A stretch of DNA of 64,000 nt from NCBI RefSeq assembly GCF_000430825.1, contig NZ_AUMT01000004.1, positions 124,001 to 188,000 of the forward strand, read 5' to 3'. This DNA is from Chryseobacterium daeguense DSM 19388 (GTDB lineage Bacteria; Bacteroidota; Bacteroidia; Flavobacteriales; Weeksellaceae). A model generated the notes under the pieces. That model had not been told where the DNA came from and ran no database searches. It was given only the letters and a program-made list of their open reading frames with translations. A program made the translations under genes and the position numbers. Below are positions 51,875-60,081 of the stretch, one piece after another; within the stretch, counting starts at the first letter, position 1, and every line of letters starts with the position of its first letter.

Positions 51875-52540
51875 TCAGATAATCATTCCGTCTTTCATGA
51901 CTAATTTTCTGTCGGTAATTTCAGCCAGCTTCGGGTTGTGGGTTACAATCACGAAGGTCTGGTTATATTTATCCCTCAAATCAAAAAATAATCTGTGCAG
52001 ATCATCAGCATTTCTTGAATCCAGGTTTCCCGTTGGCTCATCTGCAAAAATGATTTTTGGCGAATTGATTAAAGCTCTTGCCACCGCTACTCTCTGTGCC
52101 TCACCTCCGGACATTTGGTTGGGCTTATGATGAAGTCTCTGTTCTATTCTTAAATCTTCGAATAAAGCATAAGCCTTTTCAATAGCTTCCTTTTCGTTAG
52201 CTCCTGCAATTTTTGTAGGAAGCAGAACGTTTTCCAGAGCGGTAAATTCCGGCAGCAATTGATGAAACTGAAATACAAAACCGATATTCTGGTTTCTGAA
52301 TTTAGACAGCTGCTTGTCATTCATATTAATAAAAGATTCTCCGGCAATAGTAATTTCGGTATCAAACTGTTTGGAGCTGGTTGGCTGGTCCAGCGTTCCT
52401 AAAATCTGAAGAAGAGTAGATTTCCCCGCTCCGGATTCTCCGACGATAGATACTACTTCACCTGTTTTAATATGAATATCTACACCTTTTAATACTTCTA
52501 AATTTCCATAAGATTTATGGATATTCCTTGCTTTAATCAT
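51875..52540 (-). CDS. LolD-like ABC transporter ATP-binding protein
   Basis: A 221-residue ATPase of the LolD/MacB group. Walker A is GESGAGKST (about 34-42), signature MSGGEAQR (about 143-150), Walker [14 protein letters not shown], and switch histidine VTHN. The Q-loop [19 protein letters not shown] is characteristic of LolD. It would power LolC/E-type permeases to release lipoproteins from the inner membrane for the periplasmic LolA carrier. The permease genes are not in this window. A -7 element lies at 52545-52552. Confidence 0.9.
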   Translation of the reverse strand: MIKARNIHKSYGNLEVLKGVDIHIKTGEVVSIVGESGAGKSTLLQILGTLDQPTSSKQFDTEITIAGESFINMNDKQLSKFRNQNIGFVFQFHQLLPEFTALENVLLPTKIAGANEKEAIEKAYALFEDLRIEQRLHHKPNQMSGGEAQRVAVARALINSPKIIFADEPTGNLDSRNADDLHRLFFDLRDKYNQTFVIVTHNPKLAEITDRKLVMKDGMII

Positions 52541-52544
52541 GTTT

Positions 52545-52552
52545 CAAAAATA
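52545..52552 (-). promoter_or_regulatory. -7 promoter element of the lolD operon
   Basis: Minus strand TATTTTTG, an exact TAnnTTTG match, four bases before the ATG; the transcript would be nearly leaderless. Confidence 0.5.
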
Positions 52553-52637
52553 GTGATTTGATTTGAAATATTGGATAGTTTTAAATGGATTTATGACGTG
52601 AGTTTTTACTTTGTTATTTAAATATCATCATTAATAA

Positions 52638-52754
52638 ATGCTTCGACTACGCTCAGCATGACATTGCGAATACTAACTGCTTTTATAACATTACATAATA
52701 TTACGATATTAAATAATAGTATTAGAGATGTCATGCTGAACGTAGTCGAAACAT
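52638..52754. repeat. Large inverted repeat with TTCGACTACGCTCAGCATGA arms
   Basis: The arm 52638-52664 (ATGCTTCGACTACGCTCAGC and beyond) matches the reverse complement of 52728-52754 at 25 of 27 bases, with a 63-base AT-rich centre. It is a member of a family often seen between Bacteroidetes genes and can form a long cruciform or RNA hairpin. Confidence 0.75.
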
Positions 52755-52776
52755 CTCATTTAAATATAATTCAAAA

Positions 52777-52805
52777 AAAACGCTTCCCAGATTGAGAAGC
52801 GTTTT
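52777..52805 (-). terminator. Terminator of the pdhC gene
   Basis: AAAACGCTTC (52777-52786) pairs perfectly with GAAGCGTTTT (52796-52805); on the minus strand a T run follows. Confidence 0.8.
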
Positions 52806-52826
52806 GATATTTAAAACTTTAGAAAA

Positions 52827-54443
52827 TTACAGTAACAAAGTTAAAGGACTTTCCAAATATGTTTTTAAAGTCTGTAAGAACTGAGCACCTGTAGCACCGT
52901 CTACCACTCTGTGGTCACAAGCCAATGAAAGCTTCATGATGTTTCCGACTACGATCTGACCGTCTTTTACAATCGGTTTTTCGATAATTGCACCTACTGA
53001 AAGGATGGCAGAGTTTGGCTGATTGATGATACTTGTAAATGTTTCAATTCCGAACATACCTAAATTGGAAATAGAGAAAGTAGAACCTTCCATTTCGTTG
53101 GCTTTAAGCCCTTTAGACTTCGCTCTTGCAGCCATATCTTTTACAGCGGCAGAAATCTGCGTATAGTTCATCTGATCTGTATTCTTAAGAACAGGAACTA
53201 CCAATCCGTCAGGTATTGCAACCGCTACACCGATGTTGATATTTCCTCTGTGAATGATCTTGTCTCCAGCCCAGCTTGAATTCACCTGAGGGTGTTTTCT
53301 TAAAGCAACTGCCGTAGCTTTAATGATCATATCATTGAAAGAAATTTTTGTATCAGGTAAAGAATTGATTTCTTTTCTGGCTTCAATTGCTTTATCCATA
53401 TTGATTTCTACCATTAAATAGTAGTGCGGAGCAGAGAACTTACTTTCAGAAAGACGTTTCGCGATGATGTTTCTTACCTGTGAGTTTGGAGTTTCTGTAT
53501 CTTCTCCCTGAACAAAGCTTAATGCAACCTGTGCCGCAGCAGGGCTTGCAGACGGAGCTGAAGCCGCCGGTTTTGCTGAAGGCTGATAATTTTCAATATC
53601 TTTTTTAACAATTCTTCCGTTTTCTCCTGAACCTTGTACAGCATGAATATCTACCCCTTTTTCCTGAGCCATTTTCTTAGCTAATGGAGAAATTGCAACT
53701 CTTTCGTTATTGCTGGTTGCAGGTTGTTGGTTGCTGGATTCTTGTTTTGGAGCTTCTGGTGTTTGTTCGGCTGGTTTTTCGGATGATGAAGCAGCTGCTT
53801 TCGGAGCACCAACTCCTGAAACGTCTGTTCCTTCAGGCCCGATGATTGCCAATACAGAATCAACCGGAGCTGCACCACCTTCTTCTACCCCCTGCTTCAA
53901 TAATACTCCATTGAATTCAGATTCGAAATCCTGAACTGCTTTATCTGTTTCTATCTCAGCAAGAAGGTCTCCTTCTTTTACCGTATCGCCTACATTTTTG
54001 TGCCATTTTGCTACTTTACCTTCCGTCATTGTATCAGAAAGTCTTGGCATTGTAATCACTTCTACTCCTGCAGGGATTTCTGCTGAAGTTTGCTCTACAC
54101 TCGTAGAACTATTTTCTGTTTTTGATTCTTCTTCGGATTTTTTCTCTTCAGAACCTCCTGCAGCCGGAGCAGCCGCTCCGCCCGTTAATCCTGAAATATC
54201 TTCTCTTTCATTACCGATAATTGCTAAAACAGAGTCTACAGCAGCTGCATTTCCTTCTTCTACACCTACGTATAAAAGAGTTCCTTCCATTTCAGATTCG
54301 AAATCCTGAACCGCCTTATCTGTTTCAATTTCAGCTAAAATATCTCCTTCTTTTACTTTATCTCCTACTTTTTTATGCCATTTTGCCACCTTACCTTCCG
54401 TCATTGTATCGGAAAGACGTGGCATTGTAATAACTTCTGCCAT
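52827..54443 (-). CDS. pdhC: Pyruvate dehydrogenase complex E2 (dihydrolipoamide acetyltransferase)
   Basis: A 538-residue E2. Two lipoyl domains (about 1-80 and 128-205) each carry the swinging-lysine motif EIETDKAVQDFES, joined by Ala/Pro/Glu-rich flexible linkers (with 51-residue spacing). A peripheral-subunit-binding domain follows (about 248-285, ISPLAKKMAQEKGVDIHAVQG), then the catalytic core with DHRVVDGATGAQFL (about 508). E2 moves the acetyl group from E1 to CoA. It is downstream of pdhA with a 107-base gap. Confidence 0.96.
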   Translation of the reverse strand: MAEVITMPRLSDTMTEGKVAKWHKKVGDKVKEGDILAEIETDKAVQDFESEMEGTLLYVGVEEGNAAAVDSVLAIIGNEREDISGLTGGAAAPAAGGSEEKKSEEESKTENSSTSVEQTSAEIPAGVEVITMPRLSDTMTEGKVAKWHKNVGDTVKEGDLLAEIETDKAVQDFESEFNGVLLKQGVEEGGAAPVDSVLAIIGPEGTDVSGVGAPKAAASSSEKPAEQTPEAPKQESSNQQPATSNNERVAISPLAKKMAQEKGVDIHAVQGSGENGRIVKKDIENYQPSAKPAASAPSASPAAAQVALSFVQGEDTETPNSQVRNIIAKRLSESKFSAPHYYLMVEINMDKAIEARKEINSLPDTKISFNDMIIKATAVALRKHPQVNSSWAGDKIIHRGNINIGVAVAIPDGLVVPVLKNTDQMNYTQISAAVKDMAARAKSKGLKANEMEGSTFSISNLGMFGIETFTSIINQPNSAILSVGAIIEKPIVKDGQIVVGNIMKLSLACDHRVVDGATGAQFLQTLKTYLESPLTLLL

Positions 54444-54550
54444 AATTTAATATGTGTTAATTTGTTAATGTGGATGATGTGATGATAACCAAGCGTGTAA
54501 AAATTATTCACATCAGCATATCATCGTATCAGCAAATTATTATTAGTTTA
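54444..54550. repeat. Palindromic repeat spacer in the pdhA-pdhC operon
   Basis: Left AATTTGTTAATGTGGATGAT and right ATCGTATCAGCAAATTATTA are imperfect inverted partners, with GTGATGAT/TATCATCG-like segments between. It resembles TTTGATGATGTG-type repeats seen between genes in flavobacteria and could modulate the E1/E2 ratio. Confidence 0.5.
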
Positions 54551-55552
54551 TTAGTTTTCTAATTTATCTAAGAACGGATAATCTTCCTGAGCATACACAT
54601 ACTCATAGATTTTTTCTGCATCCGGGTATGGAGAATTTTCCATGAACTCGATACATTCTTCAACAAAATCTCTTGATTTGTTGTCTATAGCTTCCAGTTC
54701 TTCCTCAGTAGCCCAGCTATTCGCTAAAATTCTTTGTTTGATTAATTCGATAGGGTCGTCATTCTTACGAACAGCCACTTCTTCCTTAGATCTGTAAGGC
54801 TCAGCGTCTGACATAGAGTGTCCTCTGTAACGGTATGTTCTGGCTTCAATGAAAGTAGGTCCGTCTCCTCTTCTTGCTCTTTCGATCGCTTCATAGGCAG
54901 CTTCAGCTACTTTTTCAGGATCCATTGCATCTACGGCAAGGCAAGGCATTTCGTATCCTAATCCTAATTTGTAAATATCTTCGTGGTTGGCGGTTCTTTT
55001 TACAGAAGTACCCATTGCATACTGGTTATTTTCCACAACGAAAACTACCGGCAGCTTCCAGTTCATAGCCATGTTAAACGTTTCATGTAATGAACCCTGT
55101 CTGGCCGCCCCGTCTCCAAAGAAGCAGATATTTACCGCTTTTCTGTCAAAATACTGATCCGCGAAAGCAATCCCTGCACCTAAAGGAATTTGTCCTCCTA
55201 CAATACCATGACCTCCATAAAACCTGTGTTCTTTGCTGAAAATGTGCATAGATCCACCCATACCTCCTGACGTACCTGTAGCTTTACCACAAAGTTCTGC
55301 CATGATTCTTTTAGGATCTACTCCCATCGCCATCGGATGGATGTGACATCTGTAAGCAGTGATCATACTATCTTTAGTTAAATCCATTGCATGCGTAAAA
55401 CCGGCAGGAATAGCCTCCTGACCATTATACAAATGTAAAAAACCTCTGATTTTTTGTTTTAGATAAAGAGAACGGCATTTGTCTTCAAACCTTCTCCACA
55501 TTGTCATATCTTCATACCACTTCAGGTATACCTCTTTAGAAAATTCTTTCAT
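54551..55552 (-). CDS. pdhA: Pyruvate dehydrogenase E1 component, alpha subunit
   Basis: A 333-residue ThDP-dependent E1-alpha. The ThDP motif is GDGAARQGSLHETFNMAMNWKLPVVFVVENNQYAMGT (about 148-185), the phosphorylation-loop-like segment is TYRYRGHSMSDAEPYRSKEE, and GHGIVGGQIPLGAGIAFA precedes it. Length is typical of the alpha2beta2 type, so a separate beta subunit gene is expected; it is not in this window. It is first in the operon with pdhC (E2) 107 bases downstream. E3 is also elsewhere. Confidence 0.96.
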   Translation of the reverse strand: MKEFSKEVYLKWYEDMTMWRRFEDKCRSLYLKQKIRGFLHLYNGQEAIPAGFTHAMDLTKDSMITAYRCHIHPMAMGVDPKRIMAELCGKATGTSGGMGGSMHIFSKEHRFYGGHGIVGGQIPLGAGIAFADQYFDRKAVNICFFGDGAARQGSLHETFNMAMNWKLPVVFVVENNQYAMGTSVKRTANHEDIYKLGLGYEMPCLAVDAMDPEKVAEAAYEAIERARRGDGPTFIEARTYRYRGHSMSDAEPYRSKEEVAVRKNDDPIELIKQRILANSWATEEELEAIDNKSRDFVEECIEFMENSPYPDAEKIYEYVYAQEDYPFLDKLEN

Positions 55553-55590
55553 GTGTTGAGCTCTTGCTTATTTATTATGAAATAGTTGAG

Positions 55591-55598
55591 CAAAATTA
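55591..55598 (-). promoter_or_regulatory. -7 promoter element of pdhA
   Basis: Minus strand TAATTTTG, an exact TAnnTTTG match, 39 bases before the ATG at 55552. Confidence 0.55.
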
Positions 55599-55679
55599 TA
55601 AAAAAAACTTTGTTTTTATTGTATATCGATCAATTGTTTTTTTACTTATAATATTATATTTACATTATCAAACTTAATT

Positions 55680-56282
55680 ATGGAAGAAAAACAGCCTTCA
55701 ATTATTCATAAACTATCAAAAATTATCTCCGATTTTTTTAATCCTCTGGTTTCTCTGTTTATTTTTTTTGTTTTTATGAGCATTATGAGGTATTCATTAA
55801 AAGAATCTTTACTTTATTTTCTTCCTATTTTATTAATGATAATTATTCCTGTAATCGTGTGGCTGGTTTGGAACGTAAAAACCGGCAGATACACAAATAT
55901 GGATGTTTCCAACCGGGTTCAGAGAAAGACACTTTATATCTTTATTGCAATTTGTGTAATCGCTTACATTGGTTTTAATTATTATAAAAACGGGTATGTA
56001 GATTTTGTGATGCTTTTTATTTTGATATTGCTTTTTGCCCTGCAGATCAGCAATTATTTCATCAAAAGCTCTATGCATACGGCTTTTAATGTATTTGTGG
56101 CCGCTCTTTTTTTTGCTTTGAATGTAAAAATGGGAATTATCTGGCTCGGAATAGCCATTGTAGTAGGGATAACAAGGATTATTTTAAAAAGGCATACCCC
56201 TAAAGAAGTATTGCTCGGAGGGCTGATTGCTTTTGTGGTATCTTTTATTTACTTATATTGCAATATACAATTTCAACACTAG
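55680..56282 (+). CDS. PAP2-superfamily membrane protein
   Basis: A 200-residue protein with about six membrane segments. Phosphatase motifs are weak but present in order: SNRVQRK (motif 1-like), KSSMHTAF (motif 2) and TRIILKRHTPKEVLLGG (motif 3). Members remove phosphate from lipids such as phosphatidate or undecaprenyl pyrophosphate. The BlaI-like gene starts eight bases after its stop, so the two form an operon. Confidence 0.78.
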   Translation: MEEKQPSIIHKLSKIISDFFNPLVSLFIFFVFMSIMRYSLKESLLYFLPILLMIIIPVIVWLVWNVKTGRYTNMDVSNRVQRKTLYIFIAICVIAYIGFNYYKNGYVDFVMLFILILLFALQISNYFIKSSMHTAFNVFVAALFFALNVKMGIIWLGIAIVVGITRIILKRHTPKEVLLGGLIAFVVSFIYLYCNIQFQH

Positions 56283-56289
56283 ATTTATT

Positions 56290-56760
56290 ATGAAAATCAA
56301 TCATCTTACGTCTGCAGAAGAAAACTTAATGAGGCTTTTCTGGAAGCTGAATTCCTTTTATTTAAAGGACATTATGGAGCAGCATCCCGAGCCGAAGCCT
56401 CACCAGAACACTGTTTCCACTTACCTTAAAATATTGGTGGAAAAAGGATACCTTTCTACAGAAAAGGAAGGGAGGATATTTAAATATAATGTTTTGGTAC
56501 CGATGGAAGATTACAGGGAATTCTTATTAAAGGAACTTTCACAAAATTTTTTCCATAATTCCGGGAAGGAAATTCTGGATTTTTTGTTTAATGAAAAGCT
56601 TATTTCTCAGGATGATTTAAAGGGATATTTCGATTTAAAAATAGAATTGAAACCGGCAAAAGTCAAGCAGCCTAAACTTGAATATGCCAATGAAATTTTG
56701 AATCCTAAAAAAGATAAAAAGAAGGATAAGAAAAAGAAGAAAAAGAACCAGGAAAAATAA
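56290..56760 (+). CDS. BlaI/MecI-like winged-helix regulator
   Basis: A 156-residue protein started at the ATG at 56290 (MKINHLTSAEENLMRLFWKLN); the longer frame from 56227 overlaps the PAP2 gene. The winged helix (about 8-75: TVSTYLKILVEKGYLSTEKEGRIFKYNVLV) is typical of BlaI/MecI repressors. The C-terminal third ends in a lysine tract (about 140-156, KKDKKKDKKKKKKNQEK), unusual for BlaI and possibly nucleic-acid-binding. No BlaR1 sensor protease is adjacent. Target unknown, possibly its own operon. Confidence 0.83.
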   Translation: MKINHLTSAEENLMRLFWKLNSFYLKDIMEQHPEPKPHQNTVSTYLKILVEKGYLSTEKEGRIFKYNVLVPMEDYREFLLKELSQNFFHNSGKEILDFLFNEKLISQDDLKGYFDLKIELKPAKVKQPKLEYANEILNPKKDKKKDKKKKKKNQEK

Positions 56761-56790
56761 AAAAGCACTACTTAAAGTAATGCTTTTTTT
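56761..56790 (+). terminator. Terminator of the PAP2-BlaI operon
   Basis: AAAAGCACTACT pairs imperfectly with AGTAATGCTTTT (one mismatch), followed by T run. Confidence 0.65.
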
Positions 56791-56810
56791 TAATAATTCT
56801 GTTTTGAATT

Positions 56811-57566
56811 TTATCTTTGAGTTCCTGAGCTCCACAGTGGTGAAGAATTTTCATAAATCACGATGTTTCCGTCATCTTGTATATTAAGGTTTGTAGCCCC
56901 TCTGTTCGGAGTGTTTGAAGTCCAGATTGCTCTGTTATAAGAATCGTATACAACAAGGTTCCCGTCATTCTGAAATTCTGCTCTGCTTCCTCTGTTATCT
57001 GTATTTGAGCTCCAAATAGGCTCTCCGTTATTTCTTGATAATACAAGGTTTCCGTCATCCTGAAAAGCCAAGTAATAATTACGGTTGGCGGAATAGACTT
57101 TATTTCCGTTGTAAAATTTATGGCCGGGTTTTAAAGTTCCGCTTCTGAATCCCCATCCGTTTCCGTGGTCATTATTATTTCCGGAATCACTTCTGGATGC
57201 CCATATCGGATTAGAATTGTTATAAATTACAAGGTTTCCGTCGTCCTGTATAGCTAGTTTATTGCCGTTTCTTCCGTTGGTTCGTGAGCTGAAAGCCACT
57301 CCGTTTCTGGGAGCATATACTACAAGATTTCCATCATCCTGAAAAGTTGCTCTTACTCCTCTTCCTGCTGTTTTAGAGTCCCATACAGAACTTCCACCTC
57401 TGTTATAGAATACCAGATTACCATCGTTTTGAAATATAAGATAGTATTGTCTGTTGGCAGACCAATATTTTCTGTTCTGCTGAAGAGTCTGGCCATTGTA
57501 AATGCTTTGTGCGTTTAATAATAATCCACTGAACATCATTATTAACGCTAATAAATGTCTTCTCAT
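56811..57566 (-). CDS. Secreted tandem mannose-binding (B-type) lectin protein
   Basis: A 251-residue protein: signal peptide (1-20, ending NAQ), then two B-lectin (monocot mannose-binding) domains, about 22-125 and 140-250, separated by a Gly/Asn/Asp-rich hinge (DSGNNNDHGNGW). The sugar-site motif QxDxNxVxY occurs six times (starting at residues 46, 76, 107, 169, 199 and 230). Five are intact and the fourth ends in Ser. The two-domain layout is that of the lectin-like bacteriocins (LlpA), but no killing activity can be inferred from sequence alone. It could also bind host or fungal mannans. Confidence 0.88.
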   Translation of the reverse strand: MRRHLLALIMMFSGLLLNAQSIYNGQTLQQNRKYWSANRQYYLIFQNDGNLVFYNRGGSSVWDSKTAGRGVRATFQDDGNLVVYAPRNGVAFSSRTNGRNGNKLAIQDDGNLVIYNNSNPIWASRSDSGNNNDHGNGWGFRSGTLKPGHKFYNGNKVYSANRNYYLAFQDDGNLVLSRNNGEPIWSSNTDNRGSRAEFQNDGNLVVYDSYNRAIWTSNTPNRGATNLNIQDDGNIVIYENSSPLWSSGTQR

Positions 57567-57682
57567 TTTAATTATTTTTTTGACTGGTTAAAAATTTCTA
57601 AAACTATGCCAATTAAACATACTTTATGTCCTAAAGTTACTAATTAAATGAAATACTGTGAATTAATTTTTTTGCATAAAAA

Positions 57683-57701
57683 AAGCGGCTAAAAGCCGCT
57701 T
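57683..57701 (-). terminator. Terminator of the RRM gene
   Basis: AAGCGGCT and AGCCGCTT form a perfect 8-bp stem with a three-base loop; on the minus strand seven T follow. Confidence 0.8.
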
Positions 57702-57708
57702 ATATTTT

Positions 57709-58110
57709 TTACCAACGTTTTCCGCCGTTTCCACCGCCGTTGTAACCGCCTCCTCCGCGGTTATTTCCACCACCGCTGTAGCCACCGCCACCGCTTCTGT
57801 TACCACCTCCGTAACCTCCGCCGCCGCTTCTTCCGCCGCCGTTGTTACTGAAAGTTCTTCTTGGCTTCTCCTCTCTAGGCTTAGCTTCTGAAACGTTAAG
57901 TGTTTTTCCGTTGAAATCTTTTTGATTAAGAGCTTCAATAGCCTGCTGTCCTTCAGCGTCTTCCATTTCGATAAAACCGAAACCTCTTGAACGACCAGTT
58001 TCTTTGTCTGTAATGATTTTTACTGAAGAAACTTCTCCAAATTCTGAAAATAGATCTTGCAACTCATAATCTTTAGTTGCGTAATTGATGTTTGAAACAA
58101 AAATGTTCAT
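57709..58110 (-). CDS. Glycine-rich RNA-recognition-motif (RRM) protein
   Basis: A 133-residue RNA-binding protein started at the ATG at 58108-58110 (MNIFVSNINYATKDYELQDLF). RNP2 is IFVSNI (3-8), RNP1 RGFGFIEM (42-49), followed by a glycine/serine/tyrosine-rich tail (about 88-133) with repeated GGGGY and GGG units and ending GKRW. Such Rbp proteins are abundant in Bacteroidetes, which mostly lack Hfq, and in cyanobacteria respond to cold. The leader from the promoter at 58193-58200 is about 78 bases. Confidence 0.93.
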   Translation of the reverse strand: MNIFVSNINYATKDYELQDLFSEFGEVSSVKIITDKETGRSRGFGFIEMEDAEGQQAIEALNQKDFNGKTLNVSEAKPREEKPRRTFSNNGGGRSGGGGYGGGNRSGGGGYSGGGNNRGGGGYNGGGNGGKRW

Positions 58111-58192
58111 CTGGGTAAAAAAATTAAAAATGTTAAAAATGATTTGGTTTATAAAAGAAAAACAACATAAAGTAATGAACAAATATTGATTC

Positions 58193-58200
58193 CAAATATA
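58193..58200 (-). promoter_or_regulatory. -7 promoter element of the RRM gene
   Basis: Minus strand TATATTTG, an exact TAnnTTTG match; 5' leader about 78 bases, longer than most here. Confidence 0.55.
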
Positions 58201-58428
58201 GACCCATGCAAGATACAACTATTAATTTCATATCAAAGAGTTTTTTGAAATTATTTTAATAAAATTTTCATTTAAAAATTCGTTTCGTTAAAAAGTATTA
58301 ATTTTTCATTAAATATTCATGAATATTTACTAAAAACCATTCATTTTTATATAAATAATATTATTACAATAGATATCTAAATATTTATTTCACAGAATAT
58401 ATTATCTTTAAAATTACAATCTTAAAAC
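58201..58428. other. AT-rich divergent spacer between RRM and DUF6157 genes
   Basis: No gene seen. TATCTTTA at 58403-58410 may be the -7 element of the plus-strand DUF6157 gene. Confidence 0.4.
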
Positions 58429-58842
58429 ATGAAACAGCACACCACCAATTACAGCAATACATTCATTGAAACAGCTGATGACTGCCCTGTTTCCGAAGCT
58501 CAGATCCCTCCGCAGAAGAAAGAAAAAACACTCGCCAATCTGCAATATGAAAAGGTTATAAAAAATCCGTATCAATTTACTTCGGACGACATTATTTTTG
58601 ATTGTTATGCCTTTAAAAATGATATGTCAGAGAGTGAAAGAAAGGAAGCAAGAGAAAAGTTTTTCTCAAAAGGTCAGGCCTGTTTGCGGGCTTCGCCGCT
58701 GGCCAAAAGATATGGTTTCGGAATTCATCATAATGAAGATGGAAAAGTAGCGATTTACCCTTTGGAAAGTAAGGAATATCAGGAATTCCTTACTGATGAT
58801 TCCATTAAAAAAGTGAAAGCCATGCGATCAAAAAGAAACTAA
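58429..58842 (+). CDS. DUF6157-family protein
   Basis: A 137-residue soluble protein with the family opening TTNYSNTFIETADDCPV and the conserved middle EKTLANLQYEKVIKNPYQFTSDDIIFD, then KGQACLRASPLAKRYGFGIHHNEDGKVAIYP. Function unknown; the family is common in environmental bacteria. It is a single-gene unit. Confidence 0.8.
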   Translation: MKQHTTNYSNTFIETADDCPVSEAQIPPQKKEKTLANLQYEKVIKNPYQFTSDDIIFDCYAFKNDMSESERKEAREKFFSKGQACLRASPLAKRYGFGIHHNEDGKVAIYPLESKEYQEFLTDDSIKKVKAMRSKRN

Positions 58843-58886
58843 TTGAGATTATAAATAATTCTCTTTTGATAAGTATATCTTTTTCT

Positions 58887-58918
58887 TTTGTACACACAGG
58901 TTTTTAGCCTTAAATTTG
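58887..58918 (+). promoter_or_regulatory. Full Bacteroidetes promoter of the thioesterase-regulator pair
   Basis: TTTG (58887-58890), 20 bases, TAAATTTG (58911-58918): exact match at both boxes. The transcript starts about 58922, which rules out the in-frame codon at 58888 as start of the thioesterase. Confidence 0.75.
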
Positions 58919-58938
58919 TTCAGAAAATTATTAAAAGC

Positions 58939-59340
58939 ATGAACTATCACACTAGAAAATGGGTAAAGCCGGAAGATTTGAACCCGAACCATTCGCTTTT
59001 TGGAGGGCGTTTATTACAATGGATAGATGAAGAAGCAGCTTTATATGCAATTATCCAACTGGAAAATACGAAGGTAGTTACAAAATTCATTTCAGAAATC
59101 AACTTTGTAAGTTCTGCAAAACAGGGCGATATTGTGGAAATTGGGATTGAAGTAAAAAATTTCGGTTCTACATCCATCACGCTGGCCTGTGAAGTAAGAA
59201 ATAAAATGACGCACCAGACCATCATTACCGTAGATAAGATCGTTATGGTAAACCTTAATGAAGAAGGAAATCCCGCTCCTCACGGCAAAACAAAAGTTGA
59301 GTTTGTGAAAGACAGGTTAAGCAATCAAAATCAATTATGA
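58939..59340 (+). CDS. Acyl-CoA thioesterase (hotdog fold, YciA-like)
   Basis: A 133-residue single hotdog domain started at 58939 (MNYHTRKWVKPEDLNPNHSLFGGRLLQWIDEEAALYA). It shows the N-x-x-x-x-LFGG motif with the catalytic Asp/Glu helix (DEEAA), then FISEINFVSSAKQGDIVEIGIEVKNFGSTSI. The family cleaves acyl-CoA to acid and CoA. Its stop overlaps the ATG of the metal-responsive regulator by four bases, so they are translated together; a functional tie is not evident. Confidence 0.9.
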   Translation: MNYHTRKWVKPEDLNPNHSLFGGRLLQWIDEEAALYAIIQLENTKVVTKFISEINFVSSAKQGDIVEIGIEVKNFGSTSITLACEVRNKMTHQTIITVDKIVMVNLNEEGNPAPHGKTKVEFVKDRLSNQNQL

Positions 59341-59897
59341 AAATTTTCGTAAAAAATATGGTCTGTGGCAGATGTATTTCTGCTGTTGAAGGTATTTTTA
59401 ATGAGGTTAATGTTAAGGTTAAAAATATTAACCTTGGCGAAGTCGAAACCGACACTGAAGTTTCTGAAAAAGATCTGCATCTTATAGAAAAACGCTTGTT
59501 GGAAACAGGTTTTGAACGCATAAAAGACTCTGCCCATCAGCTTATTGATAAGATTAAAAGCTTAATAATCATTAAAATAAGTGAGCTGGATATTGAAGAA
59601 AGCTTTCTTTTGTCAGAATTTTTGAGTTCAGAGCTTCATAAAGAATACAGCTCCCTTTCAAAAGTGTTTTCCCTGAACGAAAATTTTACTCTGGAACAAT
59701 TTTTCATCCTCCAAAAGATTGAAAAAGTAAAAGAACTGCTTTTGTACAACGAATTCACCTTAACTGAAATAGCCGGAAAGCTGGGTTACAAAAGCGTTCA
59801 GCATCTTTCATCCCAATTCCGAAACAGCACGGGCTTCACTCCTACTGAATTTAAGAAGCTAAAGGTGCATAATAGAAAACCACTTGATTATGTTTGA
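59337..59897 (+). CDS. HMA-AraC fusion regulator, probable copper or other metal sensor
   Basis: A 186-residue protein. The N-terminus (about 1-68) is a heavy-metal-associated ferredoxin fold with the CxxC loop MVCGRCISAV (Cys10, Cys13). The C-terminus (about 105-186) is an AraC-type HTH (KELLLYNEFTLTEIAGKLGYKSVQHLSSQFRNSTGFTPTEFKKL). The standard AraC arm is missing. The likely reading is direct metal binding by the HMA part, controlling the P-type ATPase gene 184 bases downstream (inference). It begins inside the thioesterase stop codon (ATGA overlap). Confidence 0.9.
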   Translation: MKIFVKNMVCGRCISAVEGIFNEVNVKVKNINLGEVETDTEVSEKDLHLIEKRLLETGFERIKDSAHQLIDKIKSLIIIKISELDIEESFLLSEFLSSELHKEYSSLSKVFSLNENFTLEQFFILQKIEKVKELLLYNEFTLTEIAGKLGYKSVQHLSSQFRNSTGFTPTEFKKLKVHNRKPLDYV

Positions 59898-59991
59898 GAG
59901 TTTGAGGGTTTTAGTGTCATAGAGTTTTTATTATATCATAAATTAATCATCGCTCTCAAACCCTAACACACTCCAACACTCTCACCCAAAA
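59896..59991. repeat. Heptad TTTGAGAG / CTCTCAAA inverted repeat
   Basis: GAGAGTTTGAGGGTTTTAGT faces GCTCTCAAACCCTAACACAC with further CTCCAACACTCTC units. Related to the repeat at 38790-38862. Confidence 0.6.
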
Positions 59992-60081
59992 ACGCAAACA
60001 AAATTCTATAAACATTATCCTTAAATTTATAACAAGCTTCCAATTGCATTTTGGAAATTTGTAGTATAAATTAAAAGGATC

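Noticed and set aside
57663..57938. 91-codon minus-strand frame rich in Ala, Glu, Val and Thr
   Set aside because: It is the frame-shifted reading of the glycine-rich repeats of the RRM gene.
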